Assembly: GCF_004295795.1 (NCBI RefSeq)
Contig: NZ_SEBR01000028.1
Coordinates: forward strand, 1-40,559
Length of the DNA: 40,559 nt
DNA from: Flavobacterium sp.
GTDB taxonomy: Bacteria; Bacteroidota; Bacteroidia; Flavobacteriales; Flavobacteriaceae
Reading direction: 5' to 3'
Positions 26,242-34,989 of the stretch are shown in pieces. A program made the translations under genes and the position numbers. The notes beneath the pieces were generated by a model, which saw only the letters and a list, made by a program, of their open reading frames with translations, had not been told where the DNA came from and did not search any database. Each line of letters begins with the position of its first letter. Position 1 is the stretch's first letter.

Positions 26242-28008
26242 ATGAAAGAACTACAGTATTTAAATAAATATTTCGTAAAGTACAAATACCACTTTTTGGG
26301 CGGTATCCTGATTACGATCGCATCGCAGATTCTGTCTTTGTACACGCCTGAGCTCGTTCGCGACTCGTTTCAGGTCGTGGAAGATTACACCAATGGAAAA
26401 CTCACCGATGTCACGGTCTTGAGAGACGAATTGATCATGAACATGGTCTACATCGTCCTGACCACGATTCTGTCGGGACTTTTGTTGTTCATCACGCGAC
26501 AGACATTGATCGTGATGTCGCGCCACATCGAGTTCGATCTCAAGAATGAGGTTTTTGGCCAATACGAACGTCTGACGCAAAATTTCTACAAACAACACCG
26601 CACCGGAGATTTGATGAACCGAATCAGCGAAGACGTCGGAAAGACGCGAATGTACGTTGGGCCGGCGGTGATGTATTCGCTCACGACCGTGATCACTTTC
26701 ATCGTCGTTATCGGATACATGGTGAGCATTTCGCCATTGCTGACGTTCTACACGATTTTGCCATTGCCGCTGCTTTCGTTCGTGATCTACAAATTGAGCG
26801 TACAAATTAACAAGCGAAGCACGGTTTTCCAACAGTATCTTTCGAAAGTCTCGAGTTTTTCGCAGGAAGTTTTTTCGGGAATCCGAGTGATCAAGGCTTA
26901 TTCCCTGGAAGAGCAACAAACCGACAGAATGCGAGATCTGGCAACAGAAAGCAAAGCCAAAAGCATGCGTCTGGCAAAAGTACAATCGCTTTTCGGACCG
27001 TTGATGATCGCCTTGATCGGAGCGAGTAACCTTGTCGTGATTTATGTTGGCGGAATGATGTACATAAATGGCGACAAGAACATCGCGAGCATCGGAGTCA
27101 TTGCCCAATTCATATTATATGTAAACCGACTGACTTGGCCGGTCGCGTCTCTCGGTTGGGTTTCGTCCATGATCCAAGAGGCCGAGGCTTCGCAGAAACG
27201 CATCAACGAATTCCTCAAGATCGAGCCCGAAATCAGGAACGAGAATCCGCAGCAAAGCGAAATTTCAGGGGAAATCGAATTCAGGAACGTCGGATTCACT
27301 TATGATGACACAGGCATTCGCGCGCTCAAAAACATTTCGTTCAAGGTCAATAAAGGAGAAACACTTGCTATTTTGGGCAAGACCGGATCAGGGAAATCGA
27401 CGATTTTGTCTTTGGTGACAAGGCTTTACGATTCGACCTCAGGAGAAGTTTTGGTCGATGGGCTTCCGATAAGGAAACTGAATCTCGAAAACCTGCGTTC
27501 ATCGGTAGGAAATGTTCCGCAGGACGCTTTCCTGTTTTCGGATTCCATCAAGAACAACATCAGATTCGGAAAGGAAGAAGCCTCGGAAGAAGAAGTGATC
27601 TCAGCGGCAAAACTCGCGGCCGTCCATGACAATATCGCGGCGTTCAACCTGCAATACGAGACGATTTTGGGCGAACGTGGCATCACGCTTTCGGGCGGAC
27701 AAAAACAGCGCGTTTCCATTGCGCGTGCAGCAATCAAGAACCCGAAAATATTGTTGCTCGACGATTGTCTGTCGGCTGTCGATACGGAAACCGAGGAAAC
27801 GATTCTCGGAAACCTGCTCGAATTCTGCAAGGACAAGACGACCATCATCGTGAGCCACAGGGTTTCATCTGCCAAGAACGCCGATCGCATCCTGATCCTC
27901 GACGAGGGAAATATCATCCAGCAAGGCACTCACAATCAACTCCTAAACGCCGACGGCTACTACCGCGAGCTTTATCTGAAACAACTTTCGGAAAAAGAAT
28001 TGACCTAA
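26242..28008 (+). CDS. ABC exporter with fused permease and ATPase (MsbA/MdlB-like)
   Basis: A 588-residue type IV ABC exporter half-transporter. Six membrane helices span about residues 15-320. The ATPase has Walker A GKTGSGKST, Q-loop NVPQDAFLFSD, signature LSGGQKQR, Walker B ILLLDDCLSAVD and switch His in IVSHRVSSA. The residue after the Walker B Asp is Asp, where an active exporter normally has Glu, a substitution often found in the degenerate site of heterodimeric exporters; no partner subunit is in this window. Substrate unknown (lipid or drug export are both possible). The PUR-family gene follows 72 bases downstream in the same direction. Confidence 0.93.
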   Translation: MKELQYLNKYFVKYKYHFLGGILITIASQILSLYTPELVRDSFQVVEDYTNGKLTDVTVLRDELIMNMVYIVLTTILSGLLLFITRQTLIVMSRHIEFDLKNEVFGQYERLTQNFYKQHRTGDLMNRISEDVGKTRMYVGPAVMYSLTTVITFIVVIGYMVSISPLLTFYTILPLPLLSFVIYKLSVQINKRSTVFQQYLSKVSSFSQEVFSGIRVIKAYSLEEQQTDRMRDLATESKAKSMRLAKVQSLFGPLMIALIGASNLVVIYVGGMMYINGDKNIASIGVIAQFILYVNRLTWPVASLGWVSSMIQEAEASQKRINEFLKIEPEIRNENPQQSEISGEIEFRNVGFTYDDTGIRALKNISFKVNKGETLAILGKTGSGKSTILSLVTRLYDSTSGEVLVDGLPIRKLNLENLRSSVGNVPQDAFLFSDSIKNNIRFGKEEASEEEVISAAKLAAVHDNIAAFNLQYETILGERGITLSGGQKQRVSIARAAIKNPKILLLDDCLSAVDTETEETILGNLLEFCKDKTTIIVSHRVSSAKNADRILILDEGNIIQQGTHNQLLNADGYYRELYLKQLSEKELT

Positions 28009-28010
28009 TG

Positions 28011-28040
28011 TTTGGTGAAATAACGTTTTTTTTACATTTT
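28011..28040 (+). promoter_or_regulatory. Possible promoter of the DUF3276 gene
   Basis: TTTG (28011-28014), 18-base spacer, TACATTTT (28033-28040), one base short of TAnnTTTG. The ATG at 28081 follows 40 bases later. Confidence 0.4.
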
Positions 28041-28080
28041 TGGAAGTAGAAATAACGATAACAACTAGAATGCTGAGGTT

Positions 28081-28458
28081 ATGAGAGAACATGATATGCT
28101 GGAGAAGGAGGAGATTTTTTCGAAAGTGCTGCGCGCCGGTAGAAGAACTTATTTCTTTGATGTGCGTGCCACGCGTGCCGACGATTACTACATCACGATA
28201 ACCGAGAGCAAGAAATTCACCGAAGACGACGGATCTTTCCACTTCAAGAAACACAAGATTTACCTTTATAAGGAAGATTTTGCCGCTTTCGCCGAAATCC
28301 TGGACGACATGACCAACTATGTATTGTCGCAGAAAGGCGAGGAAGTGATTTCAGAGCGCCACCAAAAAGACTTCAAACGCGAATACAGCATCGACAATAG
28401 GATGGAGGAAACCGCCAAAGCTGCGAGTTTTACCGATGTCGATTTTGACGATATCTGA
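28081..28458 (+). CDS. DUF3276 / PUR-family nucleic-acid-binding protein
   Basis: A 125-residue cytosolic protein, highly conserved in Bacteroidota. The core EEIFSKVLRAGRRTYFFDVRATRADDYYITITESKKF, then FHFKKHKIYLYKEDFAAFAEILDDM, forms the PUR repeat, a beta-beta-beta-beta-alpha fold related to eukaryotic Pur-alpha, which binds single-stranded purine-rich DNA or RNA. The tail (about 85-125) is acidic and probably unstructured. Start at 28081; the Met at residue 6 is an alternative. A strong terminator follows. Confidence 0.92.
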   Translation: MREHDMLEKEEIFSKVLRAGRRTYFFDVRATRADDYYITITESKKFTEDDGSFHFKKHKIYLYKEDFAAFAEILDDMTNYVLSQKGEEVISERHQKDFKREYSIDNRMEETAKAASFTDVDFDDI

Positions 28459-28486
28459 TTTTTCGATCGAAGATTTTCAAATAACG

Positions 28487-28515
28487 AATCCGGACTTTTG
28501 TTCGGATTTTTTTTT
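28487..28515 (+). terminator. Terminator after the DUF3276 gene
   Basis: AATCCGGA / TTCGGATT, an 8-bp stem with one wobble, CTTTTG loop and a run of seven or more T. Confidence 0.85.
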
Positions 28516-28555
28516 GCTTGCCACTTATTGGTTAGACTGATTTGCCCGTAACTAT

Positions 28556-28622
28556 TTTTTAACCGCGAATTCGCGAATTTATACTCGTTTCGAGGTCAAA
28601 TTCGCGAATTCGCGGTTAAAAA
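28556..28622. repeat. Perfect 25-bp-arm palindrome, GAATTCGCG type
   Basis: Left arm 28556-28580 and right arm 28598-28622 are exact reverse complements (25 of 25), separated by 17 bases. The arms contain CCGCGAATTCGCGAATTT, itself a nested palindrome. It lies between the DUF3276 terminator and csaA, with no gene of its own. A degenerate copy is at 7-67. Confidence 0.95.
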
Positions 28623-28718
28623 TTTCGCGTTGAGACGATTCGTAGTTTGCCCTGAATATTCAGATACAATTTTATTTCGTAGCCAATAACAAATAACGAG
28701 CAGCGAACAACGAAGTTT

Positions 28719-29054
28719 CTAGCCGATCCGAAGCCCGTTCGCGACCTCAAAATCAGGAGAAAGCAAAACGATATCGTTGTCATTTCCGACCGATCCCAAA
28801 ACCAGGCATTCGCTCATGAATTTGCCGATCTGTTTGCGCGGAAAATTCACGACGGCGACAATCTGTCGACCAATCAGCTCCTGTTTGGAATAGCGTTTCG
28901 TGATTTGTGCCGATGATTTGCGCACACCGATCTCGCTCCCGAAGTCGATCGTGAGTTGAAACGCCGGTTTTCTCGCTTCGGGAAAGTCGTTCGCTTCCAC
29001 AATCGTGCCTACGCGCATCTCGACGCGTTCGAATTCGTGCCAGGTCAAATCCAT
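28719..29054 (-). CDS. csaA: tRNA-binding-domain protein CsaA
   Basis: A 111-residue OB-fold protein. The family pattern is clear: FERVEMRVGTIVEANDFPEARKPAFQLTIDFG near the start, then SSAQITKRYSKQELIGRQIVAVVNFPRKQIGKFMSE and the end DFEVANGLRIG. CsaA binds tRNA-like ligands and has been called a secretion chaperone in Bacillus; the role here is uncertain. The ATG at 29054 is used; one more codon upstream would be a TTG. Monocistronic, divergent from glgA. Confidence 0.92.
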   Translation of the reverse strand: MDLTWHEFERVEMRVGTIVEANDFPEARKPAFQLTIDFGSEIGVRKSSAQITKRYSKQELIGRQIVAVVNFPRKQIGKFMSECLVLGSVGNDNDIVLLSPDFEVANGLRIG

Positions 29055-29242
29055 CAAAAAATGTTTTTGCTAATATCGGAATTCGGGTTTGTCCTCGAAA
29101 GTGAAACAGCAAAAAACCGACAATTTGCAAAATTTTGGAAGCTTGTTGAAAACCCTGTCATTTCTTAACAAATGCTTAGTAGCAATCGTAGGAAATCTCA
29201 AGGCATTTTGCGTAAATTAGAGGGCAACTTCACACTTCTTCA

Positions 29243-30658
29243 ATGGAAATCTATCATCTTAGCGCCGAGTGTTTTCCGGCGGCGAAAGTGGGCGGTCTGG
29301 CCGATGTGGTCGGAGCTTTGCCAAAATATCTCAACCGTTTCGGGCATTCGGCAAAAGTCGTGATTCCGGGTTATGACACCAAATTTTCGCAAGAGCAGGA
29401 ATTCGATGATGTTTTTCAGGGCGAGTTGAAGCTTGGCGTTTTCCATTTCCACTATTCGGTTGTCAAGGAGCGACAGGATTTGTTGGGCTTCGAGTTGTAC
29501 CAGATCAAGATTCCGCAGCTGTTCGATCGCCCGGAAGTTTACGGATACGAAGACGATACCGAGCGATTCGTCGCCTTCCAGATCGCATTTCTCGATTGGC
29601 TTACGGCAACCGGAAAACGTCCCGATATCGTGCATTGCCACGATCATCATACAGGTTTGGTGCCGTTTATGATGCAACATTGCCATCGCTACGGACATTT
29701 CAACCGCACGCCGACATTGCTGACGATCCACAACGCGCAATACCAGGGCTGGTTTTCGTTCGACAAATCGCATTATTTACCTGATTTCGATGCTGTCAAT
29801 GGCGGCTATCTTGAATGGAACGGCGTGATCAATCCGCTGGCGAGCGCGATCAAATGCGTGTGGAAAGTCACGACGGTTTCCCCGACATATCTTGAGGAAA
29901 TGGCCAACAACGCCAACGGACTCGAGAATTTGCTGCGTTACGAAAGAGGAAAATCGGTCGGGATTTTGAACGGCATCGATTCGGAAGTCTGGGATCCGGA
30001 AACCGACGCGATGCTGGAAGCTAATTTCGACGTAAAAACGATGAAGGTCGGTAAAGCGGCGAACAAGAAAGCGTTGTGCAAAAAATTCGGTCTTGATGAA
30101 AAGCTTCCTATTTTCTCGTTCATCGGACGTTTGGTCTACGAAAAAGGAGCGGAGTTGCTTCCCGAAATCTCGCGTAGGATTTTGACCGAATTTACCGGAA
30201 AGGCAAATGTGCTGATCTTAGGTTCCGGCGATCCGAGCGTGGAGGAACATCTGCGCGCCATCGGACATTTCCATCGCGAGAACTACGATTGTTATATCGG
30301 ATACAACGAACAACTGGCGCATTTGGTCTATGGCGGATCGGACTTTTTGCTGATGCCGTCACGCGTCGAACCTTGCGGACTGAACCAAATGTACTCGTTG
30401 CGCTACGGAACGGTTCCGATCGTAAGAAGAACCGGCGGACTTCGCGACACGGTAATCGACATGGGCGACGGCGGCTTTGGAATCTGCCACGACCAAACCA
30501 GTGTGGAAGACGTGCTTTGGTCGGTGAACCGCGCGCTCGGACTTTTTTCCGACCAAAAGAAATTTGACGCGATACGAAAAACGGGGATGGAAATCGACCA
30601 TTCGTGGGATTCGGTCGCACAACAATACATCGAACAATATCTGAACCTAAAGAAATAG
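29243..30658 (+). CDS. glgA: Glycogen synthase (ADP-glucose type)
   Basis: A 471-residue GT5 enzyme that extends alpha-1,4-glucan chains from ADP-glucose. The N-terminal ADP-glucose loop reads CFPAAKVGGLADVVGALPKYL (KVGGL at about 15-19). HCHDHHTGLVPF, the SFIGRLVYEKG motif and the C-terminal SRVEPCGLNQMYSLRYGTVPIVRRTGGLRDTV (catalytic Glu region) are typical. glgC begins 3 bases after its stop codon, so the two steps of glycogen synthesis are co-expressed. No branching enzyme gene (glgB) is in the window. Confidence 0.96.
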   Translation: MEIYHLSAECFPAAKVGGLADVVGALPKYLNRFGHSAKVVIPGYDTKFSQEQEFDDVFQGELKLGVFHFHYSVVKERQDLLGFELYQIKIPQLFDRPEVYGYEDDTERFVAFQIAFLDWLTATGKRPDIVHCHDHHTGLVPFMMQHCHRYGHFNRTPTLLTIHNAQYQGWFSFDKSHYLPDFDAVNGGYLEWNGVINPLASAIKCVWKVTTVSPTYLEEMANNANGLENLLRYERGKSVGILNGIDSEVWDPETDAMLEANFDVKTMKVGKAANKKALCKKFGLDEKLPIFSFIGRLVYEKGAELLPEISRRILTEFTGKANVLILGSGDPSVEEHLRAIGHFHRENYDCYIGYNEQLAHLVYGGSDFLLMPSRVEPCGLNQMYSLRYGTVPIVRRTGGLRDTVIDMGDGGFGICHDQTSVEDVLWSVNRALGLFSDQKKFDAIRKTGMEIDHSWDSVAQQYIEQYLNLKK

Positions 30659-30661
30659 CAC

Positions 30662-31936
30662 ATGAATAACAAGACACTTGCCATAATTCTCGGTGGCGGA
30701 CAAGGCTCGAGGCTTTCGCCACTTACCCAAAGCCGATCCAAACCGGCCGTTCCGATTGCCGGAAAATACCGTTTGGTAGACATTCCAATCTCGAATTGCA
30801 TCAATTCCGACATCAAGCGCATTTTCGTTTTGACACAGTTCAATTCGGCCTCGCTCAACAAACACATCAAGAACACTTATCATTTCAGTACGTTTTCGAC
30901 TTCTTTCGTCGATATTCTGGCCGCCGAACAAACGCCGGACAACGCCACCTGGTTTCAGGGAACGGCCGACGCGGTGCGACAATGCATGCAATATTTCCTG
31001 AACCACGAGTTCAAATATGCGCTGATTTTGTCGGGCGATCAGTTGTACCAGATGGATTTCAACGAAATGATTACCAAACACGAGGAAAGTGGTGCCGAGA
31101 TCTCGATCGCGACGCTTCCGGTAAACGCTAAAGACGCGCCTGGTTTCGGAATCCTCAAAACCGATACGGACGATTGGATCACGGCTTTCACCGAAAAACC
31201 AAGTGCCGATGTCTTGCAGGATTGGACATCGCCCGTGAGCGAGGAAATGCAAGGTCAGGGCAAGCACTATCTGGCTTCGATGGGAATTTACGTGTTCAAT
31301 CGCGACTTGTTGGTGAAATTGATGTCAGACCAAACGACTACCGATTTCGGAAAGGAAATCATGCCGCAATCGGTCGGGAAACACAAAATCCGCAGTTTTC
31401 AGTATGAGGGTTATTGGACGGACATCGGAAACATCGATTCTTTTTTCGAGGCCAATCTCGATTTGACAGATGAAATTCCGCAGTTCAATCTTTTTGACAA
31501 CAGCAACCGTATTTTTACGAGGGCGCGCGTACTTCCGCCTTCGAAAATCATCGGAACGTCGACCGTTAGCCGATCTTTGATTGCCGAAGGTTGCATTCTG
31601 AACCATTGTTCGGTCGATCATTCGGTGATTGGCATCCGGACGAGGATCGGACGCGATTCGGAAGTCAGGAATTCGTATATCATGGGAAGCGATTTCTATC
31701 AGAATCTGCAGGAAATCTACACGAATCTGGAACATCGCGTGATCAATATCGGAGTAGGCGAGCGGTGCGTGCTGAACAATACGATCATAGACAAGAACGT
31801 GCGCATCGGAAATGACGTCAAACTCAACGGCGGCAAGCATCTCGAAGATACCGATCACGAACTTTACACGGTCAAGGACGGAATCATCGTCGTGAAAAAG
31901 AACGCGACTTTGCCCGACGGATTTGTAGTCGAATAA
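30662..31936 (+). CDS. glgC: Glucose-1-phosphate adenylyltransferase
   Basis: A 424-residue enzyme making ADP-glucose from glucose-1-phosphate and ATP, the committed step of glycogen synthesis. The N-terminal nucleotide-binding GGGQGSRLSPLTQSRSKPAVPIAGKYRLVDIPISN, SGDQLYQMDF, FTEKP and the C-terminal left-handed beta-helix repeats (IGIRTRIGRDSEVRNSYIMG and later) match the family. It follows glgA by 3 bases and ends in a strong terminator. Confidence 0.96.
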   Translation: MNNKTLAIILGGGQGSRLSPLTQSRSKPAVPIAGKYRLVDIPISNCINSDIKRIFVLTQFNSASLNKHIKNTYHFSTFSTSFVDILAAEQTPDNATWFQGTADAVRQCMQYFLNHEFKYALILSGDQLYQMDFNEMITKHEESGAEISIATLPVNAKDAPGFGILKTDTDDWITAFTEKPSADVLQDWTSPVSEEMQGQGKHYLASMGIYVFNRDLLVKLMSDQTTTDFGKEIMPQSVGKHKIRSFQYEGYWTDIGNIDSFFEANLDLTDEIPQFNLFDNSNRIFTRARVLPPSKIIGTSTVSRSLIAEGCILNHCSVDHSVIGIRTRIGRDSEVRNSYIMGSDFYQNLQEIYTNLEHRVINIGVGERCVLNNTIIDKNVRIGNDVKLNGGKHLEDTDHELYTVKDGIIVVKKNATLPDGFVVE

Positions 31937-31938
31937 CG

Positions 31939-31970
31939 AAAAAGCCTCCAAAATCAGGAGGCTTTTTTTA
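31939..31970. terminator. Bidirectional terminator between glgC and the cytochrome gene
   Basis: AAAAAGCCTCC / GGAGGCTTTTT, a perfect 11-bp stem with a 7-base loop. T-runs are present on both strands, and it ends at the stop codon of the convergent cytochrome gene. Confidence 0.95.
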
Positions 31971-32297
31971 TTTCAGTTCCGAAAAGATGTAGTCGTGGAT
32001 GAATACCATGTCTTCGTCGGTGAGACGTGCTTTTCGCTGCATGCGTTTCAGGATCGGTTCCCAGTCTTCTTTGGATTCGTCGGTAGGGGCAAATAATTTG
32101 TGGCATTTTCCGCAATTGTTCGCGTACAGATCGCGTCCCTTGGCGATGCCTTCCGGGCTTGGCATTGGAGAAGTTGTTTCTGCGACTTCGGGTTTAGGAG
32201 TTTCTGTTGCTGCCGGCGTCGAAGGTTGTACGACGACTTTTGGCGAACAGGAGAACGCTACTGCCGCGAGGGCAAAAACGAGGATTCGTGATTTCAT
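31968..32297 (-). CDS. Small c-type cytochrome lipoprotein
   Basis: A 109-residue lipoprotein (MKSRILVFALAAVAFSC, Cys17). After a Pro/Thr-rich linker (about 24-48) comes a mono-haem domain, with Cys62, Cys65 and His66 in NNCGKCHKLF and likely Met axial ligand near residue 96 (LTDEDMVFIHDYI). It should sit in the periplasm, anchored by lipid, as an electron carrier. No oxidase gene is nearby. Confidence 0.88.
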   Translation of the reverse strand: MKSRILVFALAAVAFSCSPKVVVQPSTPAATETPKPEVAETTSPMPSPEGIAKGRDLYANNCGKCHKLFAPTDESKEDWEPILKRMQRKARLTDEDMVFIHDYIFSELK

Positions 32298-32349
32298 CTG
32301 AATTTGGTTTTGTCGTAAAAATAAACGAAATCTTCCGAATTTGGCCTGG

Positions 32350-33147
32350 TCACTCGAACTCTGGTTTTCGCCTTTTGATTTTCATGGTTATGAGATTGAC
32401 CGTCATCGTATCTTCGTCGGCTTGCTCGTTGCGAAAAATCGCTTGAATTTGGTTTTTCCCGATTTTCCTGACCAATCCTGGCCAGGCTTTGAGTTGATTT
32501 TCGAGTTCGATGTTGGCTTTGTCCTGTTTTGGGATCGATACCTTTCCCGAAGTTCCGAAAAGACCGTATTCGCCCGTTGCATCGGGAAGCTGCGGCAATT
32601 GCCATTCCAAGATATCGAATTTGAAAAGTTCCTTCCATTTGCCGTTTTGGTAAGTGTAGATTCGCCAGCTGTTGCAACTCGAAAAGTCGGCGTGGTCGAT
32701 TACCAGCGAGATTTCGTCGTTTCCGTCTCCGTTGAGATCGCCATCGTTCTTTAACAAGTGCAATCCGAAACACAGACTGTTTCCAATTTTGAGACTGTCT
32801 ATTTCCGGGTTGGAACTCAAAACAAAAGCATCGGTATTTCTTTTATCTGTCCATTGGATCAAGTCGCCATATTCGAGATCGTCTCGGAACTTGAAAGTTT
32901 CCTTATTTGTATCAGTGTCCCAATAGTGTTCGGTCAATTTTTCCGATTTTCCGTCTCCGTCAAAATCGCCCTCGATCTCGAATCTGTAGCCGAAAATTTC
33001 GTGGGATTTCGGTTTTTCGATTTTTGATTTTCCAGACGTGATTTTGGGTTTGACTTCAGAATTTTTGCATCCGATGAAAATCGCCAAAAACAAAAGAGGA
33101 AACCACATGACGCGATTTCCTCTTTTCGATATTTTGTTCGGATGCAT
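32350..33147 (-). CDS. Lipoprotein with two calcium-loop (VCBS-like) motifs
   Basis: A 265-residue protein. The signal MWFPLLFLAIFIGC (Cys27) makes it a likely lipoprotein; translation may start at 33147 (3 bases after the dual immunophilin stop, suggesting coupling) or at the internal Met at 33108. Two motifs, GDFDGDGKSEKL and GDLNGDGNDEISLV, are the D-x-D-x-D-G calcium loops of FG-GAP/VCBS repeats, so it may be a small calcium-stabilised beta-propeller fragment or ligand binder. Function unknown. Confidence 0.75.
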   Translation of the reverse strand: MHPNKISKRGNRVMWFPLLFLAIFIGCKNSEVKPKITSGKSKIEKPKSHEIFGYRFEIEGDFDGDGKSEKLTEHYWDTDTNKETFKFRDDLEYGDLIQWTDKRNTDAFVLSSNPEIDSLKIGNSLCFGLHLLKNDGDLNGDGNDEISLVIDHADFSSCNSWRIYTYQNGKWKELFKFDILEWQLPQLPDATGEYGLFGTSGKVSIPKQDKANIELENQLKAWPGLVRKIGKNQIQAIFRNEQADEDTMTVNLITMKIKRRKPEFE

Positions 33148-33150
33148 GAA

Positions 33151-34083
33151 TTAGCGAACGTCCATCAACTCTACGTCGAAGACCAAAACGGCGTTTGGTG
33201 GAATGACTCCGCCGGCGCCTCTCGCTCCGTAACCCAAATCTGGTGGAATCACGAAACGCGCCTTGTCGCCAACTTGCAACAATTGGATGCCTTCGTCCCA
33301 ACCTTCGATCACATTGCCCATTCCGAGCGGGAACTCGATTGGTTTTTTACGTGGATAAGACGAGTCGAAAGTCTTGCCGTTCTCGAGCGTTCCGGTGTAA
33401 TGAACCGATACCGTCTTGCCTTTTGCAGCTTTCGTTCCGTTTCCTTTTTGGATGATCTGGTAACGCAAACCGCTTTCCGTCTGTTCGAATCCGGCCGACA
33501 ATTTCTCGAGTCTGGCTTCGGCTTCCGCCTTTTCGGCAGCTTCTCGCTTCGAACGCGATCCTTCGAAAACGCGGAAAGCCTCGACTGCATTCCATTTTTG
33601 GGCTTCTTCGCCAACGCGCACGATCTCGAGTTTTTCGATCGCGTCACCTTGCTTGATTTCGTCGACTACGTCCTGACCTTCAATGACTTTACCGAAAACG
33701 GTATGTTTGTCGTCCAGCCAGGGCGTAGCCACGTGCGTGATGAAAAATTGTGATCCGTTAGAGCCCGGCCCGGCGTTTGCCATCGAAAGCACGCCCGGAG
33801 TATCGTGGCGCAAATCCTGGTGGAATTCGTCGTCGAATTGGTAGCCCGGTCCACCGCTTCCTGTTCCATTCGGATCGCCGCCTTGAACCATGAAGTCACT
33901 GATGACGCGGTGAAACGTCAAGCCGTCATAATAGGGTTTTCCTTGCGGACGCGCTTTGTTCTCGAGATTTCCCTCGGCCAAAGCCACGAAATTCCCAACC
34001 GTTCCCGGCGTCAGTTCTGGTGTAAGTTTGACCAAGACTTCACCTCTTTTGGTGACGAATTTGGCATATATTCCGTTTTCCAT
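33151..34083 (-). CDS. Dual cyclophilin-FKBP peptidyl-prolyl isomerase
   Basis: A 310-residue cytosolic fusion of two isomerase families. Residues 1-150 form a cyclophilin domain (YYDGLTFHRVISDFMVQGGDPNGTGSGGPGYQF, then SNGSQFFITH and HTVFGKV). A charged helical linker (about 165-200) joins an FKBP domain (about 205-310: GKTVSVHYTGTLENGKTFDSS, NVIEGWDEGIQLLQVGDKARFVIPPDLGYG). Both active sites look complete. Such cyclophilin-FKBP proteins have been reported in Flavobacterium and a few other microbes. No signal peptide, so it should act on newly made cytosolic proteins. It has its own consensus promoter. Confidence 0.93.
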   Translation of the reverse strand: MENGIYAKFVTKRGEVLVKLTPELTPGTVGNFVALAEGNLENKARPQGKPYYDGLTFHRVISDFMVQGGDPNGTGSGGPGYQFDDEFHQDLRHDTPGVLSMANAGPGSNGSQFFITHVATPWLDDKHTVFGKVIEGQDVVDEIKQGDAIEKLEIVRVGEEAQKWNAVEAFRVFEGSRSKREAAEKAEAEARLEKLSAGFEQTESGLRYQIIQKGNGTKAAKGKTVSVHYTGTLENGKTFDSSYPRKKPIEFPLGMGNVIEGWDEGIQLLQVGDKARFVIPPDLGYGARGAGGVIPPNAVLVFDVELMDVR

Positions 34084-34105
34084 GTTCGTATTTTTAAAGT
34101 TGGCA

Positions 34106-34136
34106 CAAAGGTAAGCAATGAAGATTGTACTGGCAA
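34106..34136 (-). promoter_or_regulatory. Promoter of the dual immunophilin gene
   Basis: On the minus strand TTG (34136-34134), 20-base spacer, TACCTTTG (34113-34106): both elements of the Flavobacterium consensus. The ATG at 34083 lies 22 bases downstream of the -7 box. Confidence 0.75.
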
Positions 34137-34143
34137 TCGGAAA

Positions 34144-34563
34144 TCAAAAACCGCACATTTGCAAAATGCCTTCCCAATTTGTACTGTCGCTGTCATAACC
34201 GAGTTCTTTTGCGCGTTTCATGTCGTCACAGGCTGAAATCGCGTAGAATTTGCCACTCAATTTCTTCGAAAGTCCGCGAAAGAAATAACCGTGTGCCGCG
34301 TCCTTGGCGGAAGATTCGATCAATTTCGTATAATCCGCGACAGCGTTGTCGAACTCGTTTATCGCGAGATATTTCATGCCGCGATCTTTGTGGATCTTCG
34401 CTTTATCTTTTGAGGAATTGAGTTCCGCGGTCATTTTGGCGATATCGTTGCGTATAAGTTGCGCGGTTTCATCTGAAACTTCAACCGAACTTAGTTTCGC
34501 GTCGACTTGCGCTTTCGAACCGAGGCAAATCAGCAGAAATAAGACACATATAATCGATTTCAT
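34144..34563 (-). CDS. Small exported TPR-repeat protein
   Basis: A 139-residue protein with a Sec signal (cleavage about residue 18, GSKA-Q). One to two TPR-like repeats follow: KAKIHKDRGMKYLAINEFDNAVADYTKLIESSAKDAAHGYFFRGLSKKL. The C-terminal end (ACDDMKRAKELGY) resembles the Sel1/TPR style of repeat. Its ATG overlaps the TGA of the upstream lipoprotein by one base, so the two are translated together. Function unknown; probably a periplasmic protein-binding factor. Confidence 0.75.
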   Translation of the reverse strand: MKSIICVLFLLICLGSKAQVDAKLSSVEVSDETAQLIRNDIAKMTAELNSSKDKAKIHKDRGMKYLAINEFDNAVADYTKLIESSAKDAAHGYFFRGLSKKLSGKFYAISACDDMKRAKELGYDSDSTNWEGILQMCGF

Positions 34564-34943
34564 CAATTGAGTTTGTTGATGTCGTTGGCCGTTTTGTAAT
34601 CCTTTCTCGCGATCGTGTAGAGTTGGTTTCCGCTTTCGTCCGTGATGAAGGCCTGTGTTTCGTCGTCTGTGGGGAAATAGATTTTGTATTGTCTTCCGTC
34701 TGAAATCTGGATGCCGTAAGTCGTCGTGGAATTTTTCATGGAAACCGAATTCTGCGAGTATTCGAATTTGGTTTTCTTTCCGCTTCCGTCGTCTACCGAA
34801 AAGGATTTCTCGGCGAAATTGATCTGGAATTTGTTGCCGTCAGCGTCTGTGGCTTTCCAGTTTCCGCGATAAGTGTCCGATCCGCTGCACGAGATCAGTA
34901 AAATCATCAAAAAAGCCGAGAGCAAAAGTGTAATTTTTTTCAT
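34563..34943 (-). CDS. Small lipoprotein of unknown function
   Basis: A 126-residue lipoprotein (MKKITLLLSAFLMILLISC, Cys19). I start at the ATG at 34943; the longer frame begins 18 codons upstream, before a complete signal. The mature part looks like a small beta-sandwich (YRGNWKATDADGNKFQINF, SFSVDDGSGKKTKFEY), probably a lipocalin-like or META-like fold. It is coupled to the TPR gene that follows by a one-base stop/start overlap. Confidence 0.7.
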   Translation of the reverse strand: MKKITLLLSAFLMILLISCSGSDTYRGNWKATDADGNKFQINFAEKSFSVDDGSGKKTKFEYSQNSVSMKNSTTTYGIQISDGRQYKIYFPTDDETQAFITDESGNQLYTIARKDYKTANDINKLN

Positions 34944-34989
34944 ATCCGATTGATTTATCTGCCTACAAATTAGTGAATTTGCGTCAAAA

